Below are positions 1 to 8,493 of a DNA stretch of 10,421 nucleotides, in pieces. A program made the position numbers and the translations under genes. The stretch is taken from the NCBI RefSeq assembly GCF_000003605.2, contig NW_003138320.1, positions 331,522-341,942 of the forward strand, given 5' to 3'. The notes beneath the pieces were generated by a model that had not been told where the DNA came from, did not search any database, and saw only the letters and a list, made by a program, of their open reading frames with translations. The stretch comes from Saccoglossus kowalevskii (taxonomy: Eukaryota > Hemichordata > Enteropneusta > Harrimaniidae). Each line of letters starts with the position of its first letter. The first letter of the stretch is position 1.

Positions 1-274
1 AGCGAATTTTGAGAAAATATTAGGTTAAGTTTTTCAAAATATGTTGCTGTAACACACAAAAGAATACTATTTTATGGTGCTATGCTTCATAATTTTACAT
101 AATAATCCCATAAGCAATTTCATGTGATTTATGACCAACTTCAACCTTATGTACATAACTCCTTATATAGACATGGTATGTTTCTGAACAACCACCATAT
201 GTATGTGTCAGTCAATACAGTTTTTGTCATTCTCATAAAAAAAAAACTATTTATATTATAAACTATATTATCAC
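1..274 (-). other. Partial intron after the P-loop exon
   Basis: This is AT-rich intronic sequence beginning with the donor gtgata at 274 on the minus strand. No downstream kinesin exon, repeat or RNA gene was seen. The intron continues beyond position 1. Confidence 0.75.
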
Positions 275-374
275 CTGTGGAATTATTCCTCCTTGATCTA
301 TTTCATTTTTACCCATCATAGTGTATGATTTACCAGAACCAGTCTGTCCATATGCAAATATGCATATATTGTAC
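275..374 (-). CDS. KIF1A-like: KIF1-type kinesin exon C with the ATP-binding P-loop
   Basis: This 100-base exon follows the acceptor ctattccag (ending at 375) and ends at the donor CAG|gtgata (intron from 274). Its first base completes the glycine of HAFEG. The 33 codons read [20 protein letters not shown], then [21 protein letters not shown] is the Walker A/P-loop that holds the nucleotide phosphates, with the catalytic lysine and the following serine present. Vertebrate KIF1A, KIF1B and KIF1C have alanine where the middle serine of this loop sits. Serine is usual in several other kinesin-3 subfamilies, so the change should be compatible with activity. The next exon, expected to start with a LCEDLF-like sequence, was not found in bases 1-274. 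Confidence 0.96.
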
Positions 375-2254
375 CTGGAATAGATTGAAATACAAGAGTG
401 AACAAAACTCATCATGAATGAAGGGAGTACATCAACTACATTGTATAACATACAAAATGATTTCCGCACGTGACCATGTGACCTAATCATCAGTTGTTTT
501 GTAAATTGTACCAGAAGCATCCAAATTGCCAGACGGCACCATTTGTAAGGAACTCAAATTTAGTGATTTGTCTGGGCTCTGACTGAGATGTAAACACACA
601 GTGATATATGTAGGATAAATTTTTAATATTTTTAATAAAGCTTTAAAGAAGTGTATTCCCAATGGAAGAACATACAAGTTAAAACAATAAAAACATTTAA
701 CCATTAAAATATTATTTATTTTGATGATCAAAATACCTCAATAATTTACTGTAGAATACTTTATTTTCGCTTGGAATTTATTTTCGCTATTTTCGCTGAA
801 GGGATGATTCCGTGAAAATAAAATCTAGCGAATATACTTTTTTTCCTATATTTCACATTAAACTCATCAAAAATCAGTGAAAATAAATTCCATACAAAAC
901 GCCCAAAAAGCCTTTTCAGCGAAAATTAAATCCAGCGAAAATAAAATATTCCACAGTATGTACTCAGTGGATGCATAGGCCAGGTCTATGACATTGAGAT
1001 ATCATTCGGCAGATTAATTATCAATTACAACACTGAGAAGGTTTATCCCAAATAATATCACATTACATGTATGTAAGGAGTCACCCTCTTAAGTTAAGAT
1101 GCAATCAATTATAGAAGAGACTGAGCATATAGGACAGGACAAAAGATGCAATTAATTATAGGAGACTGAGCATATAGAACAGGACAAAAGATGTAAAAAC
1201 GAAAACAGAAAATATCAAGGTCTAACAACTCATTTAATTTTCACTATCTTGAACAGAAACATGGGATTTTTCATTTATCGCATTAAATCATGGGAAGAAA
1301 AATTATAAACAATTTGCAACACAAAAACAACAACTTTAACAATTTAATTTGAGCCATATTTTATAGGCTAAAACAGTTTATTATATTATAATTGCCATTT
1401 GAAACATGATATTCAGAAAACTAAATATGTCAAGTTTGAAAGTAATGTGATTGCAGTATAATGTGGTGATCTTGGCACAGCATGTGTTTGAAGTTTATGT
1501 AAATAAACAATGTACGTTCAAGATAGTAAGAACTAACTGATCATCTCAATTTTCTAGTTTATCATTTGAGATTAAATATTACAAACCCTTCAAATGCATG
1601 AGCCAACATCTCCTCTCCAATATCGTTATAAACTTGAATCTGTGATGCATATTTAGGATCTGCCGGCTGAGAAAAAACACATTTATTTGAAAACAATATA
1701 ATATAAGAAATATGAATTATTTTTATGTATTTCTGACCAGATGTAGAAACAATACTACTATGATAACAAAGTGAAAATAACAATAATAATTGCTTGAATA
1801 GTTTATTTGTGTTTCTGGTGCATAAGATAGTCCTAGTGGTTATATCAGTAACTTGCAGGCACATTAGAAGATAGTTCACTATGCATAAGACCACTAGCTA
1901 ATACACACTTTGGAACAACACAACAATTTCAGCAGAATACAAAAACATATAATTTGCATATTTTACCTTAAATATTTAACTTGTTTTGAACTTGAATGTC
2001 TATTGCTTGTATTTTTCCCAGGAAGAATAATTGTAAACGTCTTATAGTGATAATGAAGTTGCCCCCCCCTCCCACACCCCTGTGGGTCATGGATACCAGG
2101 ATGTGTGACCTTGAGGGGTCCTATAGTGCCAGGATGTAAAGCATTTAGTAAAGTTGTTATAGCAACAATATAAAGATACTTACTGAAGTATGTGACCAAT
2201 GTGAGTAATCAAAGTTAAAGCTTTTGTTTTCTTGAGTTTTAGGATTTATGATTG
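275..2254 (-). CDS. KIF1A-like: Kinesin-3 motor protein, KIF1/unc-104 type, partial (three internal exons)
   Basis: The gene is read on the minus strand as 2254-2184, 1666-1587 and 374-275. The joined frame is 251 bases: two bases completing a split codon, then 83 codons. Visible landmarks in order are [33 protein letters not shown], the P-loop [13 protein letters not shown], and GIIPQ. KIF1A, KIF1B and unc-104 carry nearly the same string of landmarks in the N-terminal motor domain. KIF13, KIF14 and KIF16B differ around WSHTS and YNDIG. Known members are plus-end microtubule motors, driven by ATP hydrolysis, that carry synaptic vesicle precursors, dense-core vesicles or mitochondria. This fragment lacks the first coding exon, switch I, switch II, the neck, and the FHA and PH domains, all of which must lie outside the window. 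Intact splice sites and an open frame argue against a processed pseudogene. KIF1A and KIF1B cannot be told apart from this much sequence. Confidence 0.93.
749..956. mobile_element. MITE-like element 1, 208 bp, TA target duplication
   Basis: Imperfect terminal inverted repeats of about 40 bp (749-788 and 918-956) begin CTGTAGAATACTTTATTTTC on the left and, read inward, CTGTGGAATATTTTATTTTC on the right. A TA dinucleotide flanks each end (747-748 and 957-958), as expected for Tc1/mariner-type insertion. The interior and arms carry repeated copies of an AGCGAAAATAAA motif in both orientations (for example near 761-772, 777-788, 925-945 and a GTGAAAATAAA variant near 812). There is no coding capacity, so it would be non-autonomous. 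It sits inside the kinesin B-C intron. The exact family is not known to me. Confidence 0.78.
1096..1193. repeat. Tandem duplication, 47/45-bp units
   Basis: Unit 1 (1096-1142) and unit 2 (1143-1187) share the sequence AAGATGCAAT(C/T)AATTATAG, then GAGACTGAGCATATAG(G/A)A, then CAGGACAA. They differ by a 2-bp indel and a few substitutions. A third start, AAGATG, follows at 1188-1193. This is a simple minisatellite-type duplication in the intron with no evident function. Confidence 0.85.
1587..1666 (-). CDS. KIF1A-like: KIF1-type kinesin exon B (motor domain helix before the P-loop)
   Basis: This 80-base exon has an acceptor tttttctcag ending at 1667 and a donor gtttgt starting at 1586, which is weaker than consensus. 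It encodes 26 full codons, [12 protein letters not shown] then [14 protein letters not shown], plus GG, the first two bases of a glycine codon. The sequence corresponds to the alpha-1 region, where KIF1 members read xxASQxxVYxDIGxEMLxHAFEG. Phase 0 on entry and a split codon on exit match exons A and C exactly, which is strong evidence for the splice model. Open sequence extends upstream of the acceptor to 1894 but is intron without similarity. Confidence 0.94.
1667..2183 (-). other. Intron between exons A and B (517 bp)
   Basis: This phase-0 intron runs from the consensus donor gtaagt at 2183 to the acceptor tttttctcag at 1667. It holds a C-rich stretch (2059-2080) followed by GTGACCTTGAGGGG, with two nearby copies of the word CCAGGATGT (2097-2105 and 2131-2139). 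Nothing in it looks coding. Confidence 0.88.
2184..2254 (-). CDS. KIF1A-like: KIF1-type kinesin exon A (before the P-loop)
   Basis: This 71-base exon follows a pyrimidine-rich acceptor (ctatttttctttacag, ending at 2255) and ends in a consensus donor (gtaagt from 2183). Its first two bases, CA, complete a codon begun in the missing upstream exon. A preceding A would make threonine, as in the KIF1 string TTTI(V/I)NP. The 23 full codons read [10 protein letters not shown] then [13 protein letters not shown]. The segment covers the beta-strand region after the first motor strand, and FDYSxWSHTS is a hallmark of the KIF1 group. The exon is too short for a simple ORF scan to show it: it was found by looking for the KIF1 residues expected before exon B, and it joins exon B in phase 0. 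Confidence 0.92.
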
Positions 2255-3381
2255 CTGTAAAGAAAAATAGATAGTAATTATTAGTGAGAATGTTTCAACA
2301 ACTGAAGCTGCTTGAAAAAATGAAAATGGAATATTAAAAACATTTTGTCTATTGTTTGATCCATAATTCTTGGGTATTTCAAGAAAGGTTTTATTTGTTT
2401 ATACCCTAGTCGCATTACGGTACACTGGTACTGTCAATACCACTATTACCAGAAATGAGATACCATCATCATGATCACGGATTGAGCCATGTGACCTGAT
2501 ATTATGGTTAAATATGTCATTCTTTATATGTCTATGTACAGCAAGTGTGTGTAGTTGAACAGAAAGCTAGTTTGAATGATAGCTACAGAATAAAAGTAAA
2601 AATAAGCTTGACTAAACTGGCAATCGTTGGGTGATGTAAGGATGGTTGAAAGGATAGTCTATCTGAGTTCCAGGCAAACGATTGATATATAATAACAAGT
2701 TACATAAAATACTTGTCTTTAATATTTAGCTCTAAACATTTTATTTATGTTTAGTAACTACCCCAAGATGAAAATAGCCTTAATTTTCAATCATTAAAAC
2801 AGTACAAGTGGCAGGGTTCATCAAACTTCTTTTCAAGTTATAGCTTTAAAAAAAAACTAAATTTGTATTCAAAGTGACAGCTAATTTTGGCTTTACAGTA
2901 TATGTATGGCAACAAAATAAAACATTTTTCATGGAAAAATTGCATGACTTGTGTGCATGTATGTTCTTGTGTTCAGTGGTTTACCAACATTATTAAAAAC
3001 ATAGATCTAAAAACCGCTTAAGGAAAATATGTAGGAGGCTTTTTTCTATAGTTCATCCCATAATAAAAGTATGGCAAACAAAATGATCAATGTGCATATG
3101 AAATTGCATAAACCATATAAATGATTTTTCAACATTTTCATAACATCAATATTAAAAACCAATTACAGTTCCACTATATATACCATTAAATTACTTCCTT
3201 AATATATGAATTCATACAATTTACAAATCGATGCAGTGAATACAAATCTTTGAAATTTATTGAGTACAATAAATATAGCACATGTTAGAATGAAGCTAAT
3301 GAATCAATATGAATATTTTGAAATGTGAGTGCAAGTCATTTTTTCTACTTAGAATCTGAAATACATAGAATAAATCAAAAT
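2255..3381. other. AT-rich non-coding sequence, probable first-intron 3' part
   Basis: Immediately upstream of exon A on the minus strand, this begins with the acceptor ctatttttctttacag. I looked for the expected first motor exon (VAVRVRPFN-like) and did not find it. No repeat, RNA gene or credible ORF is visible. Confidence 0.6.
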
Positions 3382-3383
3382 TA

Positions 3384-3563
3384 CCGTAAAATCTGTATTA
3401 GAAGCCGCATCCCTAATAGAAGTCGCATCCATTCTATTTGAATAATTGAGAACCAAAAATTCATCATTTCTCATATGTGTAGATGCTCTAATAGAAGCCG
3501 CATCCCCTCTGTTGCATTGTACCATTTTAATAGAAGCCGCGGCTTCTAATACAGATTTTACAG
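3384..3563. mobile_element. MITE-like element 2, 180 bp, TA target duplication
   Basis: Terminal inverted repeats of 25 bp (3384-3408 and 3539-3563) match at all but one position and begin CCGTAAAATCTGTATTAGAA on the left and CTGTAAAATCTGTATTAGAA read inward from the right. TA flanks both ends (3382-3383 and 3564-3565). The 16-base motif AATAGAAGCCGCATCC recurs on the same strand at about 3398-3412, 3415-3430 (one change) and 3490-3505, then as a shortened copy at 3529-3540 that abuts its own inverted copy in the right arm (GCCGCGGC). The element has no coding capacity. Its termini resemble those of the other MITE in this window. Confidence 0.8.
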
Positions 3564-3565
3564 TA

Positions 3566-4220
3566 AGTAGTTTTTGCTAACTTATATATACTCCTGTCAC
3601 ATGTGCGAGTTATTTGTTGGTTATATATCAAATAAAAATATCAAATTTGTACATTCATGAGATAAATGTACATGAAGGTAAATAAATGATGTCTAGAGAA
3701 TCTTTTCTGAAAAACAAATTAGAAAACCATCATTTGTTTGAAGCAGTTCTGATGCCAGAATACATAAACTGTTTGTGATAATTTTTAAAGCAGATGAGGT
3801 ATCACCTGTGTGAAAATTGAGTCATAAGATACAATAACACACACTAAAACGCAAAGGCTCATGGGTAGACTCTGTGGTCATCTGGCACATGCGCAGGTGA
3901 ACAATCCCCCGCTTTAAGCTTTGATTGAGTATAACAAACATTTTGTTAATTATAACTAAGCTTTGCTCATTGTAGCATGTCTGATTTTTTTTTTCCGTCT
4001 TTTACTGAATTAGTTTAGTTCTCTTTTGTTATTCCCATTTTTATGGTATGTGATGTATGAATTAATTAATAAATGACTGGAAATAACATAATTAATAAAA
4101 ACTCAGTAAGGTTTCATTTATCCATGAAATTACCTGAGACACGACGTAATAGATACACACTAGTTCTTCCATACTTGATGAGAAACGAAAACAGTATTAG
4201 CATCTGATGAAAGTCAAATG
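3566..4220. other. AT-rich non-coding sequence with one GC-richer pocket
   Basis: No gene is visible. Bases 3849-3912 are noticeably richer in G+C than the surroundings and contain CACATGCGCAGGTG followed by CCCCCGC. On the plus strand CAG|GTGAAC there looks like a splice donor, but nothing else supports an exon. Confidence 0.5.
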
Positions 4221-4260
4221 AACAGCCAATGTACGTACAGCCAGGAGGCACTGACGTCAA
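4221..4260. promoter_or_regulatory. Possible regulatory cluster: CCAAT box and full CRE palindrome
   Basis: A CCAAT word at 4226-4230 is followed 21 bases later by the perfect palindrome TGACGTCA (4252-4259), the consensus CREB/ATF site. The surrounding 90 bases are less AT-rich than the intron around them. The position lies within the presumed first intron of the kinesin gene, where enhancers or alternative promoters are common. No start-site evidence is visible, and a single 8-bp match can occur by chance. Confidence 0.3.
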
Positions 4261-5645
4261 TCCTACAGTCTACAGCTAAATTGCCTGCCAGTTTTCTACT
4301 GCCAAGTATGGCTGTTTAAATTGATTGCAATTTCCAGCGCTGAAATACTGTGGAATAACCTTTGGCTTTCTTCTCTGTGTTATTTACTACCAGGTATTTT
4401 TAAAGTCTTTGAAGACACAATCCATGAATAATTGGATTTCTTATTAAGTTTAAAACTGTCTACATTTTTGTTTTTATGAAATTTGTGAAACAGTTTATGA
4501 TTAAATTTGTTTTTCTTCAGAAAAAATACAAAATCAGTCTCTGCCAGCTTCCAGCATGTATAATGTAAATGTCAACCATATTAAATTTTATGTCAATACA
4601 TGTAATACAAGATTGTGCTTCGCATAGAATATATAAAGTTCAGTCTATGGTAATTGGCGAAAATCATTTTAATGATATAAATCTCATTTTACAGATATTG
4701 ACTACCTCATTAAATAATACACAAACATATCATACAAATTTAGTTTCTTGAAGATGAGGTAAATTATGTAAATCAGACTTCTATCAATTAAAAGATGTTA
4801 AAAATAAGAAACAGCCACACAAGTTTTATGTTAACATAAATCGTAACAATTAGGAGCAGTAAATCATCTTGCTGCCATTGTGTATGGACAAACATCTATT
4901 CCTCATAAAGATATACATATCAGGTGAAGAGCATCCCAAGGCAAGTTTGGTTGCCATGGTGATTTCCTACATCAATGCTCTTAGTACTCTTTTGAGTACA
5001 GCTACATGCGAAGCATCGATAAACAATTTGGTTCCAGTCCCCTGAGACTAGATAAATGTCATCCAAAGTATTTATGATTGGCAGCTGTATTGTATTATAT
5101 TACAAAACTAAATCCTGAACACACCTATCCTAGTACAAAGCTGTGTGCTGTTGGTTTCACTTCACTTTCGCTATTTTTAGATTTTGACATAAATTATATT
5201 TTGTACAGAAACGAGCATTTTTATAGGACTATTTTGTGGAAGGATACCAAATCTTAAAATGGTGGTGAAATGGTAAATATATTCAGTGATGAGGCTCAGC
5301 TTCATATCGATCAATGTATATTTTTACATTAGGAAATTGAATGCTAAACAAATCTCAGACCTACATATGATTTATTGTCTGTGATTACTTGACTGACTCA
5401 CGAAAAATCTTTAGCATATTAAATACTAGTACAGGATAATTCCTTTTAGGTATTTTTAAGGATTGATCTCAATTGATCAGCGTATAATGATTTGTAAATT
5501 CTCAAATCGTTTATACAACAATGACGCTAAATGTACAAAGAAAAAAGCAAGTGGCTTTTGCTGCCCTTTTTAAATCCATGCGTGAATCTATCAGTTTTTG
5601 AATATCATCACCCATACAGACACCCACCCACACACGACGGCCGCA

Positions 5646-5657
5646 GCGGCTTCTATT
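5646..5657. repeat. Isolated copy of the MITE 2 subterminal motif
   Basis: GCGGCTTCTATT is the exact reverse complement of the AATAGAAGCCGC motif repeated in the element at 3384-3563. It sits in a CpG-rich pocket (ACGACGGCCGCAGCGGC). It may be a remnant of a decayed copy, but at 12 bases chance cannot be excluded. Confidence 0.35.
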
Positions 5658-6325
5658 GAATTAAATGTGATTTAACAAATAACATCATGACATTTAAATA
5701 TTGTAATACAGTGTCCACGTTACTATTAACACTGTATGCACAGTATACCATTTAGTTCTTGGAAACCTAATCCATACACACATCGATGATCATTGAATAA
5801 GCTTAAACTTTTTAACGTTAACAAAGCAGGATTATCGTTATTATCGGTAGTCTCTCTAGTTTTTGAGTAAAGATACTGAGAGGAAATTCATTTTTAGGAT
5901 ATTTTCTCATAATACTGGATGAACTTTAACACGACAGCCATTACAGGAAGTACAGTTGTCAATGTGTTAAAAGGCATTTACCGCCTGTTACATGTAAGTA
6001 CAGTTGATGGTATACTGATGGTTTCCCAGCTATGACATAAATTCCTAGGCATACATTCACATGTATACTGTTTCAGAAAAACTGATCAGTAATGGGTTCA
6101 ACGAGAATGCAATCACGCAGTTTTATCGAAGTATTCCATTAAATATGCTGAACAGTTTTCATTTAATACTTGATTCTAACTTAAGGTTAGTACAAGTTAT
6201 CCATGGAACAATTTCTGGATTTCTATAGAAAATGTACCAAAATGGCTGATTTTCAGAACATTTGGCAAATATTTTTTTGAAAACACATCATTTTTTCCCC
6301 AGAAGTATAAATATGAATAATTTAC

Positions 6326-6346
6326 ATGTACGTGAAACACGTACAT
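6326..6346. other. Perfect short hairpin ATGTACGTG-AAA-CACGTACAT
   Basis: Nine-base arms pair perfectly around an AAA loop. There is no following T-run or gene, so a terminator role does not apply. ACATGTA/TGTACA words are frequent in this DNA, which raises the chance of such palindromes. Confidence 0.5.
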
Positions 6347-7258
6347 TACACGACAACTTTTGACTGATTCAATGTGATAAATTTTGTCTGTTTTATTGGT
6401 AGCAAACTACCTTATAACCGGATAGTGTCTACATAAGTGATTATGCATATATATGATGAATGGTGATGCCACTCAATACGAATATTACACAGCAACCAAT
6501 AATGGAAGGATGCTTAAATGCAATTACAGAATAGGTAATGCTAAACATGAAAAAAATCATTTACTATGGTTTATCAGGTTATCTGATCGAATGACCAGAC
6601 TTCTGAAGAAAAATCTACAAAAATTCCTTGAATTGAGTGTATTTGAATTAAGAGATTAAAACAGCCCTGTTTATTATGACATACAACAGTTTGCTGGTAT
6701 GACTGACTGCTAAATGTATTTGGCTTATTTATGACATGGCAAAGTTCTCAGTTGAGTCAAGAGAACCTACTTAAAATCTCATAAAACCAGTGAAATTCAT
6801 AGAATTCCTAAAAGTGTTTGTTAACCTATTAGTAAATGTGTATATAAACCTGTGGATTTACATGGATATGAATTCATAAAATAAGGCAAACATCATTAGT
6901 TTTAACATCACAGTGTTTACCTCTCTGACAAGAACAATGTAATCAAAGTACATGCTAAAGACAAGCAAGGGGGCCTAAGAGAAATGTAGCGTCTCCTTGA
7001 GGGAAAACAATTTTTGGAAAAATTTTAATGAAAAAAATGAAAAGAATAATCTAAATAACACTACCTACTAAAAATACAACAGGCAGAAAGGATCAGAGAA
7101 TACACTAACATTCAATTAAAAGGTGAATTTTTCATATTTGTTCATATATCCAAGTAGTATTGAGCTAAAATGACCTTTGTGAATGGAGTACACATACCGT
7201 ATTTGTAGCACATACACACAGTTACAGTGGCAAGGTGCTTTCAGTCATGAGTTTGAAT

Positions 7259-7274
7259 TTTGTGTGTGTGTGTT
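7259..7274. repeat. (TG)n microsatellite
   Basis: A short run of alternating T and G lies just before the 96-bp minisatellite. It is an ordinary dinucleotide repeat. Confidence 0.85.
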
Positions 7275-7288
7275 TACATATTTTAATG

Positions 7289-8306
7289 ATTATTGAGATT
7301 GTGCTTCTAATAGAGTAAATACAATAGTCATGATATGCATAGACAACAGTAGAGAAAAATAATCATTTTGTTACTGGAGTATTATTGGAGCTGTGCTTTT
7401 AAATAGAGCAAATACAGTAGTCATGATATGCATAGACAAACAATGCAGAGAAATAATCATTTTGTTACTGGGGTATTATTGGAGCTGTGTTTTTAATAGA
7501 GCAAATACAGTAGTCATGATATGCATAGACAAACAGTACAGAGAAACAATCATTTTATTTTACTGGGGGTAATATTGGAGTTGTGTTTTTAATAGAGCAA
7601 ATACAGTAGTCATCATATGCATAGACAAACAGTACAGAGAAACAATCATTTTATTTTACTGGGGGTATTACATGTATTTAAGTTGTGTTTTTAATAGAGC
7701 AAATACAGTAGTCATGATATGCATAGACAAACAGTACAGAGAAACAATCATTTTATTTTACTGGGGGTATTATTTGAGTTGTGTTTTTAATAGAGCAAAT
7801 ATAGTAGTCATGGTATGCATAGACAAACAGTACAGAGAAACAATCATTTTATTTTACTGGGGGTATTATTGGAGTTGTGTTTTTAATAGAGCAAATACAG
7901 TAGTCATCATATGCATAGACAAACAGTACAGAGAAACAATCATTTTATTTTACTGGGGGGTAATATTGGAGTTGTGTTTTTAATAGAGCAAATACAGTAG
8001 TCATGATATGCATAGACAAACAGTACAGAGAAACAATCATTTTATTTTACTGGGGGTATTATTTGAGCTGTACTTTTAATAGGGCAAATATAGTAGTCAT
8101 GATATGCATAGACAAACAGTACAGAGAAACAATCATTTTATTTTACTGGGGGTATTATTTGAGTTGCGTTTTTAATAGAGCAAATACAGTAGTCATGATA
8201 TGCATAGACAAACAGTACAGAGAAACAATTATTTTATTTTACTGGGAGTATTATTGGAGCTGTGTTTTTAATAGAGCAAATATAGTAGTCATCATATCCA
8301 TAGAGA
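7289..8306. repeat. Minisatellite: eleven units, mostly 96 bp
   Basis: The anchor TAGAGCAAATA recurs at 7311, 7404, 7497, 7593, 7695, 7791, 7887, 7984, 8080, 8176 and 8272, giving spacings of 93, 93, 96, 102, 96, 96, 97, 96, 96 and 96. Typical unit words in order are AATAGAGCAAATACAGTAGT, CATGATATGCATAGACAAAC, AGTACAGAGAAACAATCATT, TTATTTTACTGGGGGTATTA and TTGGAGTTGTGTTTTT. The early units have TTTTGTTACTGG and are 93 bp; later units have TTTTATTTTACTGGGGG and are 96 bp. The outermost units are the most diverged, as expected for an array homogenised from within. The unit lacks stop codons in one frame, which creates two long open frames (7672-7983 and 8003-8311). These are not genes: units 2, 4 and 8 bring in-frame stops and the 97-bp spacing breaks the frame. 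Confidence 0.96.
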
Positions 8307-8493
8307 CATAACTATTTTTTGTATTGAGATATTTCAGCTATTTACATTTTATTATCATAAGTGTAGCCTGATATGTTTAAACGTTTGATACCATATATGA
8401 TTTAATGTAACATTGGTTGAAAAATACCAAACAAGCAGCATGTTGACTGATTTAGCTTGGCTGTATAGTTGAATATAGCGTAAGGTGTATCAT

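Larger units (their letters stand above)
375..1586 (-). other. Intron between exons B and C (1212 bp)
   Basis: This intron is defined by the donor gtttgt at 1586 and the acceptor ctattccag at 375. It interrupts a glycine codon after its second base. It contains a TA-flanked MITE (749-956) and a 47-bp tandem duplication (1096-1193). The remainder is plain AT-rich sequence. An open stretch at 483-731 on the minus strand has no recognisable similarity and is not annotated. Confidence 0.88.
4261..7256. other. Long AT-rich non-coding region
   Basis: About 3 kb without a recognisable gene. Short open frames at 4569-4751 and 6453-6659 on the plus strand have no recognisable motif, coding bias or splice context. 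Small structural items are a hairpin at 4984-4999 (GTACTC, TTTT, GAGTAC), a CA-rich tract near 5620-5637, a lone copy of the MITE 2 motif at 5646-5657, and a perfect hairpin at 6326-6346. Confidence 0.6.

Noticed and set aside
375-520. Upstream extension of the P-loop exon as one open frame on the minus strand
   Set aside because: A good acceptor at 375 and exact joining to exon B show that the extension is intron; its translation has no kinesin similarity.
483-731. 82-codon minus-strand open frame
   Set aside because: No recognisable motif, inside the B-C intron, and not on the kinesin alignment.
1216-1232. Minus-strand codons reading VVRP, resembling part of the kinesin VRVRPF motif
   Set aside because: A stop codon follows at once and the site lies downstream of exon B, where the first motor exon cannot be.
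1667-1894. N-terminal part of the open frame around exon B
   Set aside because: It lies upstream of the acceptor at 1667 and does not resemble kinesin; exon A supplies the true preceding sequence.
1963-2199. 78-codon minus-strand open frame
   Set aside because: It overlaps the 3' end of exon A in a different frame and continues into the intron; no similarity seen.
4569-4751. 60-codon plus-strand open frame
   Set aside because: Low-complexity AT-rich composition, no domain, no splice or promoter context.
4975-5050. tRNA-like T-arm word GGTTCCAGTCC
   Set aside because: No matching acceptor stem, anticodon arm or D arm could be folded around it.
6453-6659. 68-codon plus-strand open frame
   Set aside because: No recognisable family and no supporting signals; the length is within chance for this much sequence.
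7289-8306. CRISPR-like array
   Set aside because: Units are contiguous copies of about 96 bp with no unique spacers, and the host is clearly eukaryotic.
7672-8311. Two open frames of about 100 codons encoding 32-residue repeats
   Set aside because: They follow from the 96-bp minisatellite unit. Frame is lost at a 97-bp unit and by in-frame stops in units 2, 4 and 8, and there is no promoter, splice or domain support.
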